A DNA stretch of 49,856 bases from an uncultured Lachnospiraceae bacterium (GCA_947564305.1 CANOBT010000024.1:1-49856), one strand, 5' to 3'. Positions 1 through 8,084 are shown, counted from the stretch's first letter. The notes: generated from the sequence alone by a model not told the origin. Translations and numbers: made by a program.

Positions 1-198
1 ATGCTTTCCGGAATTATGTTCCCTATGGAACTGCTTCCAAAAGCGTTTCAAACAATAGGAAAACGATTTCCGGCTTCATGGGGATATAAACTAATGACAG
101 AGAGTGTTTTTAAGTTTGAAAGCCTTTTGCTATTTCTTTTGATTTTTGTCTTAGCTATTGTTATGTGTAATATTCTGCTGCGAAGAATTGATAAATAG
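1..198 (+). CDS. ABC-2 type transporter permease, C-terminal end (partial)
   Basis: This is the last 65 codons of a gene that begins before the window; the ATG at position 1 is probably an internal methionine. The residues read as the end of an ABC-2 type permease: a hydrophobic LSGIMFPMELLP segment of the kind found before the last loop of these proteins, a short polar loop (KRFPASWGYKLM), then one membrane helix (about residues 40-58) and a basic tail RRIDK. Permeases of this family form the membrane channel of drug, polysaccharide or peptide exporters. The substrate cannot be inferred because the ATPase gene and the rest of the permease are outside the window. Confidence 0.6.
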   Translation: MLSGIMFPMELLPKAFQTIGKRFPASWGYKLMTESVFKFESLLLFLLIFVLAIVMCNILLRRIDK

Positions 199-218
199 CA
201 AATCCAGATCTCCCATCC

Positions 219-416
219 TTATCCCCGTTCCCTGACTATCACATGGATACTGTCTCCCGGCTGTTTCCCTATCCGGGAACGGATGTCTTTACGTACGCCT
301 ATGATATAACAGATACTCCCGTCAAGATTCTTTATGCCCATATTTACAATCTTCTTGCAGTTGACCATAAAACAGATAGATGCAGAAGGTCCTGCCATTA
401 GCAGCTTCTTCTGCAT
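219..416 (-). pseudogene. Remnant of a DUF1905 family gene
   Basis: About 43 residues at the C-terminal end (IVNMGIKNLDGS through HVIVRERG) resemble the second half of the small DUF1905 domain, including the RKDIRSRIGKQPGDS segment. The expected first half of the domain is missing. Upstream the frame continues only through about 20 unrelated residues, and these overlap a hairpin repeat (380-420) that recurs downstream of argG. No clear ribosome binding site precedes the first ATG. The simplest reading is a gene truncated at its 5' end, perhaps by a rearrangement at the repeat. The family assignment is from memory of the consensus. Confidence 0.5.
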
Positions 417-420
417 ACTA
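380..420. repeat. Hairpin repeat, copy 1
   Basis: A 41-base segment matches positions 20862-20902 at roughly six of seven bases. It shares the core cctgcca...gcttcttctgcatactat. It is palindromic: outer arms TGCAGAAG and CTTCTGCA, inner arms CTGC and GCAG around a five-base loop. The two copies are in the same orientation. It may be a small REP-like element; there is no T-run that would make it a convincing terminator. Confidence 0.5.
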
Positions 421-446
421 TATTGTATCCAAAGGCAAAGGCCTAT

Positions 447-956
447 CTAGATTTCCTCCGGCAAAGGGTCCCATTCATTCAGTCCGAGTCCTTGTCTGAA
501 TTTCGCCTGCTCCAACGTAAGGGCCGGCGGGTCGTCCGCCAGATAATCCATCAGTTCTTCAATCCCCTCCCTAGTCACATTATTGATCAGAAAAATCCGT
601 TCACATCCCGCATTCACCAGCCATTGTCTCACCATGGGAATATTGGCATAGGGAGAATCAATCTTTGTAATAATTCCTATAAGCGGACGCAGAATAAAGG
701 AACGGCCGCCGGGGCCGAACAGATTAAACGGCTCATCTGCTGCCTGAACCATCGCCACCACATCGGCCTCAAATGAAAAACAGGCAAGTCCCACACTAAA
801 ACGCTTGGACTCCGCATATTCGCCGGGCGAATCAATCGTATTCTCGTCCGTATTCGTATATTGTGTCTTTACATAATGAAGTTCTTCGCCTTTCAGCGCC
901 TGTGTCAGAGAAGTTTTTCCTGCCTCACTTCTGCCCATCAAAAAAATTTTTTTCAT
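447..956 (-). CDS. eutP: EutP/PduV family microcompartment-associated small GTPase
   Basis: A 169-residue P-loop protein with the EutP/PduV start MKKIFLMGRSEAGKTSLTQAL (Walker A GRSEAGKT at residues 8-15). An NTIDSPGE segment follows, which is the family's G3 region, and ITKID near residue 98 is the G4 base-specificity motif. EutP/PduV proteins are encoded with ethanolamine or propanediol microcompartments. PduV has been linked to positioning of the compartment, and EutP to acetate kinase activity in some species. It is the last gene of a four-gene minus-strand operon, 23 bases after a EutS-like gene. No ethanolamine or diol enzyme is nearby, so its compartment must be encoded elsewhere or the locus is a satellite. 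Confidence 0.88.
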   Translation of the reverse strand: MKKIFLMGRSEAGKTSLTQALKGEELHYVKTQYTNTDENTIDSPGEYAESKRFSVGLACFSFEADVVAMVQAADEPFNLFGPGGRSFILRPLIGIITKIDSPYANIPMVRQWLVNAGCERIFLINNVTREGIEELMDYLADDPPALTLEQAKFRQGLGLNEWDPLPEEI

Positions 957-979
957 TTTTATTATCCTGTTCCTTTATC

Positions 980-1408
980 TTAACTTTTATGGACTTTGCA
1001 GGTCTGAAAGCCCAATTCTTCACCGAAAAATCTGACCACCTCTTCCACTGCGGTCTGAACCTGAGACAGACCTCCTGTGAGAATCAGAGAGCCGCAGAAA
1101 CGATCCATAAATCCAATTTCTACATCTGCACTCTTGACTGCAAAATCGGCGGCTACCACAACAGCTTCCCATGGTGTGAAACGGATCAGCCCTATGGACT
1201 CTCCGGTATGATCCTCACCTTCATGCACACCGATGTGCAGAGCCAGATTCTGATAGATACAAGTCTGAGAAGGACTGAGCACATGAGCCAGGCATACCTC
1301 CTTGCCAGGAACCCGTACACGGGTCATACGAAGCTTTTTTCCTTTCAGCCGTTCATAATCATTATGAAACAGCTTTTCCAACAGTTCTTCCTTTGTGATC
1401 TGAGCCAT
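980..1408 (-). CDS. EutS/PduU-type microcompartment shell protein with N-terminal extension
   Basis: A 142-residue circularly permuted BMC-domain protein. The segment SIGLIRFTPWEAVVVAADFA followed by VEIGFMDRFCGSLILTG matches the EutS/PduU core (the permuted beta strands and the DRFxGxLxxxG stretch). EutS is about 111 residues. This one has roughly 28 extra N-terminal residues (MAQITKEELLEKL onwards) that look like a short amphipathic helix. Such hexamers form shell facets, and the N-terminal strands of the family form a small beta-barrel cap over the pore. An AGGAAG site precedes the ATG. It lies 11 bases after the other EutS-like gene, so the two shell proteins are probably co-expressed and may co-assemble. 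Confidence 0.85.
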   Translation of the reverse strand: MAQITKEELLEKLFHNDYERLKGKKLRMTRVRVPGKEVCLAHVLSPSQTCIYQNLALHIGVHEGEDHTGESIGLIRFTPWEAVVVAADFAVKSADVEIGFMDRFCGSLILTGGLSQVQTAVEEVVRFFGEELGFQTCKVHKS

Positions 1409-1419
1409 AGTTTTACTTC

Positions 1420-1785
1420 CTATCTCTTCGTAATATCGCAGACTACATATCCCATGTAATCCCGGAAATAGTCTACAATCTCCGTCATCGCCGAAAAAAC
1501 ATCTGAGATATCGCCTGTAATGATCAATGTGCCGGTAAACCGGTCTGCAAAGCCAAGATAAATATTGCCGCTCTTCACCGCAATGTCAGATGCAATGACC
1601 GCAGACTCCGGCGGCGTCATATTCATAATTCCAATCGCGGACGAGCGGTAATCTACTTGAGGATTTAAGCCTAACTTCTGGTATATGATCGGAGCCGGAC
1701 CGCCCATCACATGGGCAAATGTAATTTCCTTGCCGGCCACAGTTTCCTGCACAATTCTAATTTGTTCTTCATGCGTATTTTCCAT
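1420..1785 (-). CDS. eutS: EutS/PduU-type microcompartment shell protein
   Basis: A 121-residue protein close to EutS in length and order. Residues IRIVQETVAGKEITFAHVM correspond to the N-terminal beta-barrel strands, IGIMNMTPPESAVIASDIA to the core, and IYLGFADRFTGTLIITGD to the signature stretch. It ends YVVCDITKR, much like the CDMTKS end of enterobacterial EutS. The role is as a hexameric shell tile of a bacterial microcompartment. It starts 31 bases after the sugar kinase stop and is followed by a second, diverged EutS-like gene and eutP. Having two EutS types side by side without other shell proteins (EutM/L/N types) is unusual. Confidence 0.88.
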   Translation of the reverse strand: MENTHEEQIRIVQETVAGKEITFAHVMGGPAPIIYQKLGLNPQVDYRSSAIGIMNMTPPESAVIASDIAVKSGNIYLGFADRFTGTLIITGDISDVFSAMTEIVDYFRDYMGYVVCDITKR

Positions 1786-1816
1786 TGATTCGTTCCTCGC
1801 TTCCGGAAATATTCTA

Positions 1817-2914
1817 CTATCTCTGTACTCTGGCTCCTGCCCCGCCCATAATAGCTTCCACTTCCTTTTTACTTGCCATCGTGGTATCTCCAGGCGTTGT
1901 CATTGCCAGCGCACCGTGAGCCGCACCATAGTTCACTGCCAGCTCGGCATCTCCTGTAGTCATCAGCCCATAAATCAAACCAGAAGCAAAAGAGTCTCCA
2001 CCACCAACTCTATCCATAATCTCCAGACCTTTGTAATCCTTTGCCTTATAAATCTCACCGTCTGCCCAGCAGATCGCGCTCCAGTCGTTGACCGTTGCTG
2101 TCTTTACTTCACGCAGTGTAGTAGCTACTGCTTTGAAATTCGGATATGTTTTTGCTGCCTCATTGATCATCTTCTTATATCCGTCCAGATTCAGCTCCTT
2201 CAGATTCTCGTCATTTCCCTCTATCTCAAAACCAAGACATGCAGTAAAATCTTCTTCATTTCCAATCATTACGTCTACATATTTTGCGATTTCTTTATTA
2301 ACCTCCTGGGCCTTTTCCAACCCGCCGATGGCGCTCCACATAGAAGGACGATAATTCAAATCATAAGAAACGATCGTGCCATACTTCTTTGCTGTTTTGA
2401 TAGCAGCCAGAACGGTTTCGCAGGACTGTTCGGACAATGCTGCATAAATCCCTCCTGTATGCAGCCAACGAGCACCAAGTTCACCGAAAATATAGTCAAA
2501 ATCGAAATCTTCCGGTGTCGCCTTCGCAATAGCTGTGTTGGCACGGTCGGAGCATCCGACAGCACCGCGGATGCCAAATCCCCGTTCTGTAAAATTGATA
2601 CCGTTCCTGCAGATACGTCCAATACCGTCTGTCTTCATCCACTTGATCAGAGATGTGTCCACACCTCCCTGGTTGATAAAGTCTTCCATAAGCATTCCCA
2701 CTTCGTTATCAGCAAACGCAGTGATCACTGCAGTATTCATCCGAAAACATTTCCTCAGGCCACGTACTACGTTATACTCTCCGCCCCCTTCCCATGCTCG
2801 GAAGGACCTTGCGGTTCGAATCCTGCCCTCGCCAGGATCTAGTCTGAGCATGACCTCTCCAAGGGATACTGCGTCATATTTACATTCACCTGCGCTTCTC
2901 AAATTTAAATCCAT
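1817..2914 (-). CDS. PfkB family sugar kinase, probably 2-keto-3-deoxygluconate kinase
   Basis: A 365-residue ribokinase/PfkB-fold kinase. The N-terminal block (YDAVSLGEVMLRLDPGEGR) and the C-terminal RVGGGDSFASGLIYGL signature, with the catalytic Asp in GGGDSF, are typical of 2-keto-3-deoxygluconate kinases, which phosphorylate KDG for cleavage to pyruvate and glyceraldehyde 3-phosphate. The start is set at the ATG preceded by GGAGG with eight bases spacing; an in-frame ATG 24 bases upstream lacks a site. It heads the operon with two shell proteins and eutP, transcribed from a promoter at 2950-2979. No KDG aldolase or dehydratase is adjacent, so substrate specificity is uncertain; fructokinase is an alternative. 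Confidence 0.8.
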   Translation of the reverse strand: MDLNLRSAGECKYDAVSLGEVMLRLDPGEGRIRTARSFRAWEGGGEYNVVRGLRKCFRMNTAVITAFADNEVGMLMEDFINQGGVDTSLIKWMKTDGIGRICRNGINFTERGFGIRGAVGCSDRANTAIAKATPEDFDFDYIFGELGARWLHTGGIYAALSEQSCETVLAAIKTAKKYGTIVSYDLNYRPSMWSAIGGLEKAQEVNKEIAKYVDVMIGNEEDFTACLGFEIEGNDENLKELNLDGYKKMINEAAKTYPNFKAVATTLREVKTATVNDWSAICWADGEIYKAKDYKGLEIMDRVGGGDSFASGLIYGLMTTGDAELAVNYGAAHGALAMTTPGDTTMASKKEVEAIMGGAGARVQR

Positions 2915-2949
2915 TTTTTTATCCTCCTTATGAAGCAAATCTTTTATAT

Positions 2950-2979
2950 ATTATAACACTATATACCGCCTATTATCAA
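2950..2979 (-). promoter_or_regulatory. Promoter of the kinase-shell protein operon
   Basis: On the minus strand TTGATA and TATAAT are separated by 18 bases, and the -10 box ends about 35 bases before the kinase start codon. It matches the vegetative sigma factor consensus at 11 of 12 positions. Confidence 0.6.
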
Positions 2980-3033
2980 TGGATATTTCTACAGCTTATG
3001 CCCTGTCTCTTACACTGTCAATAAACAGTAATC

Positions 3034-3062
3034 TTGATTTTTCCAATCCATCAGAATATACT
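3034..3062 (+). promoter_or_regulatory. Promoter of rarA
   Basis: TTGATT and TATACT are separated by 17 bases. Transcription would start near 3069, which puts the ATG at 3076 almost at the mRNA end and favours the ATG at 3100 as the rarA start. Confidence 0.5.
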
Positions 3063-3099
3063 TATGTAAAAAGAGATGGAACAGGAGAAAAATACAGCA

Positions 3100-4419
3100 A
3101 TGGAACAAATGTCATTATTCGATAACCGCAAAGAAAGTATCCCTCTCGCCAGCCGCTTAAGACCTGCTTCTCTGAAAGATTTCGCAGGCCAGGAGCATCT
3201 GCTCGGTCCAGGCAAGATGCTGCGCCAGCTAATTGAAAAGGATCAAATTACCTCTATGATCTTCTGGGGACCGCCGGGTGTAGGCAAGACAACCCTTGCC
3301 AGCATCATCGCAGGACGGACAAAAGCAGATTTCATTAATTTCAGTGCAGTTACCAGCGGCATCAAGGAAATTAAAGAGGTAATGAACCAGGCGGAACAGA
3401 GCCGCCGCATGGGAATCCGCACCGTCCTTTTTGTTGACGAAATCCATCGTTTCAACAAAGCGCAGCAGGATGCCTTTCTGCCCTTCGTGGAGAAAGGAAG
3501 CATCACATTAATTGGAGCTACCACAGAGAACCCTTCCTTCGAGGTCAATGCTGCCCTGCTCTCCCGATGCCGTGTCTTTGTCTTAAAGGCGTTGGAGGAA
3601 TCTGATCTGGTCCGGCTGCTGAACAATGCCCTGAATCACCCTTCCGGCTTCGGCACGCAGCATATTCAGATTACCCAGGACCAGCTTCGGGCAATTGCCG
3701 CCTTTTCCAACGGGGATGCAAGGACGGCCCTCAATACATTGGAGATGGCGGTCCTGAACGGAGAAATCAGCGCCAAGGGAATCACGGTCACGGAGGATGG
3801 ACTTGCCCAGTGTATCAGCCGGAAATCTCTTCTGTATGATAAAAATGGTGAAGAACATTATAATCTCATTTCCGCCCTGCACAAATCCATGCGTAACAGT
3901 GATCCAGACGCAGCCATCTACTGGATGTGCAGGATGTTGGAGGGTGGAGAAAATCCACTCTACATCGCAAGACGGCTGATCCGTTTTGCAAGCGAGGATA
4001 TCGGTATGGCAGACAGCCATGCCCTGCTGGTGGCTGTGGCCGTTTATCAGGCTTGTCATTTCCTAGGTATGCCGGAATGTAACGTTCATTTGACCCACGC
4101 CGTGACCTACCTTTCCCTGGCTCCCAAGTCCAATGCTCTATATACCGCTTGTGAAGCCTGTATGCAGGAGGTAAAAGAACGGCGTGCCGAACCGGTTCCC
4201 CTGCAGCTTCGTAATGCTCCCACAAAACTGATGAAGGATTTGGAATATGGGAAAGGCTACCAGTATGCCCATGATACAGAGGAAAAACTGACTCATATGG
4301 AATGTATGCCTGAATCACTGAAAGACCACCGCTATTACTTCCCAACAGAACAGGGTGAAGAGAAAGCAGCAAAGCAGCGTCTTGAAAAAATCCGGATGTG
4401 GAAACAGCAGACAGATTAA
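3100..4419 (+). CDS. rarA: Replication-associated recombination protein A (RarA/MgsA), AAA+ ATPase
   Basis: A 439-residue AAA+ ATPase of the clamp-loader superfamily that acts at stalled replication forks. Visible are Walker A (GPPGVGKTT, about residues 57-65), Walker B with VDEIHRFNKAQQDAFLP, the sensor 1 region LIGATTENPSFE, and the RarA C-terminal part (WMCRMLEGGENPLYIARRLIRFASEDIG). The start is taken at 3100 because AGGAG lies 12 bases upstream; the in-frame ATG at 3076 has no site. The N-terminus MEQMSLFDN contains QMSLF, which fits the pentapeptide used by bacterial proteins to bind the sliding clamp. The stop codon is directly followed by interspersed hairpin element A and a kinase gene. 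Confidence 0.93.
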   Translation: MEQMSLFDNRKESIPLASRLRPASLKDFAGQEHLLGPGKMLRQLIEKDQITSMIFWGPPGVGKTTLASIIAGRTKADFINFSAVTSGIKEIKEVMNQAEQSRRMGIRTVLFVDEIHRFNKAQQDAFLPFVEKGSITLIGATTENPSFEVNAALLSRCRVFVLKALEESDLVRLLNNALNHPSGFGTQHIQITQDQLRAIAAFSNGDARTALNTLEMAVLNGEISAKGITVTEDGLAQCISRKSLLYDKNGEEHYNLISALHKSMRNSDPDAAIYWMCRMLEGGENPLYIARRLIRFASEDIGMADSHALLVAVAVYQACHFLGMPECNVHLTHAVTYLSLAPKSNALYTACEACMQEVKERRAEPVPLQLRNAPTKLMKDLEYGKGYQYAHDTEEKLTHMECMPESLKDHRYYFPTEQGEEKAAKQRLEKIRMWKQQTD

Positions 4420-4420
4420 C

Positions 4421-4470
4421 AGGCAAGCAGGCAATCCATCTGCAAAGCCGATTGGTTACAAAAAGGAGGA
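4421..4470 (+). repeat. Interspersed hairpin element, copy A
   Basis: The element starts two bases after the rarA stop. It reads AGGCAAGCAGGCAATC, then a variable middle, then GATTGGTTACAA and AGGAGG. The arms AATCCATC and GATTGGTT pair with one mismatch around a nine-base loop. The kinase ATG at 4478 follows the Shine-Dalgarno sequence that ends the element. Related copies lie near 7251, 26600, 28861 and 43061. Confidence 0.7.
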
Positions 4471-4477
4471 GCCAGAT

Positions 4478-5815
4478 ATGAAAAGTATTGGCATTGATAT
4501 TGGAACAACGACGATTAGTATCATTGTGATGAATATTTCGAATCATACTATTGAACAGACATACACGCTTGACAACGGCATGTTTCTTCCTACAGCCTCT
4601 CCGTGGGAACGCGTGCAGAATGTCCCGGCTATTTTATCAAAGACGGAGACCTTACTGGAAGAACTGACTGACCGCGTCCATGACATTTCCTCCATTGGGC
4701 TGACCGGGCAGATGCATGGTATCGTCTATATTGACCAGACAGGCGCTGCTGTCAGTCCGCTTTATACCTGGCAGGACGAGCGTGGAAATCTGGCCGATTA
4801 TCGGGAGAACAAAAGCGTCTCTTCTTTTCTATACGAAACCTATGGCATCAAGGCAGCCGCCGGCTATGGAATGACAACCCATCTTTACAATGTAAAAAAA
4901 GGGCTTGTACCCTCAGAAGCCGTTTCCTTCTGTACCATCAGCGATTATCTCGGAATGCAGCTGACCGGACGTAAGTATCCCTTGCTCCACATCAGCCAGG
5001 CAGCCAGCCTGGGATTGTATGACTGCACAGCCCATGTTTTTCTATCGGATATTCTCGCAGAAAACAAGGCTTTGCCACCTGTTCTTCCTCAGATTACAAC
5101 AGATTTTATACCGATTGGCCTGTTCCGTGGAATTCCGGTTACCGTTTCAATTGGTGATAATCAGGCTAGCTTTCTTGGTTCCGTGAAAGACAGCCAAAAC
5201 TCCATCCTTGCCAATATAGGAACCGGGTCTCAGATTTCCGTATGGTCTGATGTCCACTATGAAGGCCAGGGCATCGAAGCCAGACCTCTGACTAAAAATT
5301 CTTTCCTGCTGGCTGGAGCTGCCCTCTGCGGAGGGACTGCCTTTGCTGCGTTGGAAAATTTCTTTCGGGAATATGCTGTGGCAGCAGGCGGGCCGGATGT
5401 TCCCCAATATGATATTATGAAGCGTCTGTTGGAGGAAAAGCCCGCCGAATCATGGAATGTTCGGACTACCTTCGCCGGTACAAGGGAACACCCCGGTGAA
5501 TCTGGTTCCATCAGCGGAATCCGTCTGGACAATTTTCATCCATCCTCAATGATACGCGGCATATTGAGCGGAATGTCAGAAGAACTCTACGGATTATATA
5601 ACATCATAAAAAAAGAAACCGGACTTTCCAGAACCAGGCTGATTGCATCTGGGAATGGAATCCGAAAAAATATTGCACTCCGTCAAATCCTTCAAACCCG
5701 TTTTGATATGCCTCTGGAAGTGGTAGACCATGAAGAAGAAGCAGCTTTCGGAGCCGCTATCAGTTCTCTTGCTGCCACAGGAATACTTTCTTTAGAGCAA
5801 TGGATGGGATTATAA
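4478..5815 (+). CDS. FGGY family carbohydrate kinase, sedoheptulokinase/xylulokinase-like
   Basis: A 445-residue ASKHA-fold sugar kinase. The N-terminus MKSIGIDIGTTTISIIVM carries the phosphate-1 loop. SIGLTGQMHGIVYID and LYTWQDERG match the substrate-side strand of xylulokinases and sedoheptulokinases. NIGTGSQIS is phosphate-2, and the C-terminal LIASGNGIRKN and EEEAAFGAA segments close the nucleotide site. The TGQMHG plus SPLYTWQD wording favours sedoheptulokinase, but this is from memory. The start at 4478 has GGAGG seven bases upstream, supplied by hairpin element A. It probably shares a transcript with rarA upstream and murT downstream (75 bases to the murT start). Confidence 0.8.
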   Translation: MKSIGIDIGTTTISIIVMNISNHTIEQTYTLDNGMFLPTASPWERVQNVPAILSKTETLLEELTDRVHDISSIGLTGQMHGIVYIDQTGAAVSPLYTWQDERGNLADYRENKSVSSFLYETYGIKAAAGYGMTTHLYNVKKGLVPSEAVSFCTISDYLGMQLTGRKYPLLHISQAASLGLYDCTAHVFLSDILAENKALPPVLPQITTDFIPIGLFRGIPVTVSIGDNQASFLGSVKDSQNSILANIGTGSQISVWSDVHYEGQGIEARPLTKNSFLLAGAALCGGTAFAALENFFREYAVAAGGPDVPQYDIMKRLLEEKPAESWNVRTTFAGTREHPGESGSISGIRLDNFHPSSMIRGILSGMSEELYGLYNIIKKETGLSRTRLIASGNGIRKNIALRQILQTRFDMPLEVVDHEEEAAFGAAISSLAATGILSLEQWMGL

Positions 5816-5889
5816 GTTTATGCCTTGTTTTCTTCCTGGGATTCCCGTATAATAGACAGAGCAAATATTACAAAAAGGATAGAAAAAAC

Positions 5890-7230
5890 ATGAATTTACG
5901 AAGTAAATTAGCAATTACATGCGCAAAAGCGACCAGCACATTGATTAAAAAGCTAAACCGCGGAAGCGGGGTCACCCTTCCGGGCTATGTAGCCCGGTTG
6001 ATTGATCCCAAAATCCTCTCCACCATGTCCCAGATGATTCGTGAGAAAACGATTGTCACCATGGGCACGAATGGCAAGACAACCACCAACAGTATCTTAT
6101 ATCATGCCTTGAAAGCGGAAGGAAAAAAAGTCATCATCAACCGTACCGGAGCTAATATGCTCAATGGCATCATCTCGGCCTTTGTCCTTGCCACGGACAA
6201 GCACGGGAATCTGGATGCGGACTACGCCTGTATTGAGGTGGATGAGATTGCCTCCGTAGGTGTGCTGCCGCAGTTAAAACCAGATTGTGCCCTGCTGACC
6301 AACATTTCCCGCGACCAGTTGGACCGTTTTGGAGAGGTGGATATTACATTTCAAAAACTAAAAACAGCGGTTACCAGCGTCCCTGATACCACTTTAATCA
6401 TCAACTGTGATGATGTGCTCTCTTACACATTGGCGGCTGAGAGCAAAAATCCCTTCGTCACCTTCGGAATCAATGAACAGATTTTTGATGATATTTCCCG
6501 TTCCGAAATCCGGGAAAGCATTTTCTGCCGCTCCTGCGGAAAAAAACTGGATTACGAATTTTTCCATTATGGGCAGCTTGGCATCTACCGCTGCCCGAAC
6601 TGTGGGTTGGAGCGCCCAAAGCCGGATTATACGGCAGAACAAATCAATTTCCATGATGAAGTCTATTCTTTTGAAATGGATGGAATGCACGTTGATTCCA
6701 CTGCCCGGACCCCATATAATATTTATAACACGCTGTCCGCCTATGCCGCACTCTGCGCTCTGGGAGCGCCAAAAGCACATTTCCTAAAAATGATAGAGGC
6801 CTTTGATTATGGCAATAACCGAGAGAGTATCTTTACTATCCATGGTGCACGTGTGCAGCTGCATCTGGCGAAAAACCCCATTGGTTTCCAACAGAAGATT
6901 TCTCTTCTCCTAAAGGACCCGAATCCTAAGGATGTGATCATCCAGATTAATGACACCTATCAGGACGGGGAAGATATTTCCTGGCTGTGGGACGTGGATT
7001 TTCAGTACCTGGCTGATGCCAATGCAGCTACCATTACGACCAATGGCACACGGCGGCATGATATGGGACTGCGTTTGAAATACGAAGATATCAACTGTAC
7101 CTCCACCACAGATTTGAAGGGCACCATCGAAAAGCTGACAAAGACAGGCACAAAGAATTTGTATGTCATCGTCAATTATTCCGGGCTCTACCGCACAAAT
7201 CATCTGCTGACAGAGCTGGAAAAAATGTAA
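5890..7230 (+). CDS. murT: Lipid II isoglutaminyl synthase (glutamine-hydrolysing), Mur ligase subunit MurT
   Basis: A 446-residue Mur-ligase-like protein that, with GatD, amidates the alpha-carboxyl of D-glutamate in the peptidoglycan stem peptide on lipid II at the cytoplasmic membrane. The ATP loop TMGTNGKTTTN is at about residues 58-68. The central domain carries the four-cysteine zinc ribbon characteristic of MurT (CRSCGKK and CPNCGLE, about residues 212-240). The C-terminal DUF1727 domain includes NPIGFQQ and DVIIQINDTYQDGEDISWLWDVDF. The start at 5890 is preceded by AAAGGA. The gatD gene follows after 81 bases containing hairpin element B, consistent with a functional pair. Confidence 0.92.
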   Translation: MNLRSKLAITCAKATSTLIKKLNRGSGVTLPGYVARLIDPKILSTMSQMIREKTIVTMGTNGKTTTNSILYHALKAEGKKVIINRTGANMLNGIISAFVLATDKHGNLDADYACIEVDEIASVGVLPQLKPDCALLTNISRDQLDRFGEVDITFQKLKTAVTSVPDTTLIINCDDVLSYTLAAESKNPFVTFGINEQIFDDISRSEIRESIFCRSCGKKLDYEFFHYGQLGIYRCPNCGLERPKPDYTAEQINFHDEVYSFEMDGMHVDSTARTPYNIYNTLSAYAALCALGAPKAHFLKMIEAFDYGNNRESIFTIHGARVQLHLAKNPIGFQQKISLLLKDPNPKDVIIQINDTYQDGEDISWLWDVDFQYLADANAATITTNGTRRHDMGLRLKYEDINCTSTTDLKGTIEKLTKTGTKNLYVIVNYSGLYRTNHLLTELEKM

Positions 7231-7250
7231 TGTTTCGTATGAAGAAAATA

Positions 7251-7301
7251 CGGGCAAGTAGGCAATCACTTGCGTTGCAAGTGGTTACAAAAAACAGGAG
7301 G
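7251..7301 (+). repeat. Interspersed hairpin element, copy B
   Basis: Located between murT and gatD. It reads GGGCAAGTAGGCAATC, then arms AATCACTTGC and GCAAGTGGTT that pair completely (one G-U) around the loop GTT, then ACAA, an A-run and AGGAGG. The gatD start at 7312 lies ten bases after the AGGAGG. This is the clearest hairpin of the family. Confidence 0.75.
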
Positions 7302-7311
7302 AAACAGCAAA

Positions 7312-8073
7312 ATGAAAAAATTGACAATCGGACATTTATACCCTGACCTGCTGAATCTGTACGGTGACCGCGGCAACATCCAGTGTTTCCGCAAGCGCCT
7401 GGAATGGCGTGGGATTGAGGCAGAGGTAATCCCCTTTCTCTCTGGCGATGAGATTGATTTTGACAAGCTGGATATTGTGCTCTTAGGCGGCGGATCAGAC
7501 CGGGAACAGGAGCTAGTATGCCAGTCTTTAAAAACAATTAAACATGATTTTAAGAAATATGTGGAAGACAACGGAGTTGTATTGGCTGTCTGCGGCGGCT
7601 ATCAACTTCTTGGGAACTACTATAAGACTGAAAAAAAGACTATCGAGGGACTGGAAATTCTAGACATTTATACAGAATGGGAACCTGAACGGTTAATCCG
7701 CAATATTGTACTGAACAGCCCCCTATTTGATACACCAGTGGTGGGATTTGAAAACCACGGAGGGCGTACTTTCATTGGAAATCATACGCCTTTTGGAAAA
7801 GTATTCTTCGGCCTTGGAAATACCGGAAAGTCCGGCTATGAGGGTGTTGTCTACAAAAATATAATCGCCACTTATCTCCACGGCCCACTCCTTCCAAAAA
7901 ATCCTCACGTCTGTGATTATCTGCTGGAACGAGCATTGGTTAGAAAATATGGAAATGATATCAAGCTGGAGCCTTTGCCGGATAAACTGGAGCACAAGGC
8001 CAACAGCTATATTGTAGACAGATACAGTGACAAAAAATATGTCTTAAAAGAAACCATTAAACGATACACGTAA
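7312..8073 (+). CDS. gatD: Lipid II isoglutaminyl synthase, glutaminase subunit GatD
   Basis: A 253-residue CobB/CobQ-like class I glutamine amidotransferase. The nucleophile lies in LAVCGGYQLLG (Cys94, the position also known for GatD of Staphylococcus), and the catalytic His in YLHGPLLPKNP. The N-terminus KKLTIGHLYPDLLNLYGDRGNI is typical of the family. GatD releases ammonia from glutamine and passes it to MurT for amidation of peptidoglycan D-glutamate. It follows murT; the start has AGGAGG nine to ten bases upstream, delivered by hairpin element B. A bidirectional terminator follows 11 bases after the stop. Confidence 0.92.
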   Translation: MKKLTIGHLYPDLLNLYGDRGNIQCFRKRLEWRGIEAEVIPFLSGDEIDFDKLDIVLLGGGSDREQELVCQSLKTIKHDFKKYVEDNGVVLAVCGGYQLLGNYYKTEKKTIEGLEILDIYTEWEPERLIRNIVLNSPLFDTPVVGFENHGGRTFIGNHTPFGKVFFGLGNTGKSGYEGVVYKNIIATYLHGPLLPKNPHVCDYLLERALVRKYGNDIKLEPLPDKLEHKANSYIVDRYSDKKYVLKETIKRYT

Positions 8074-8084
8074 AAATCACAAAA

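Noticed and set aside
1685..2842. A long plus-strand open frame (385 codons)
   Set aside because: It is the shadow of the PfkB kinase gene on the other strand; the product is Cys/Ser/His-rich and resembles nothing.
5860..5890. Another copy of the element before murT (AATATTACAAAAAGGAT)
   Set aside because: Only TTACAAAAAGGA is shared and no hairpin arm is present.
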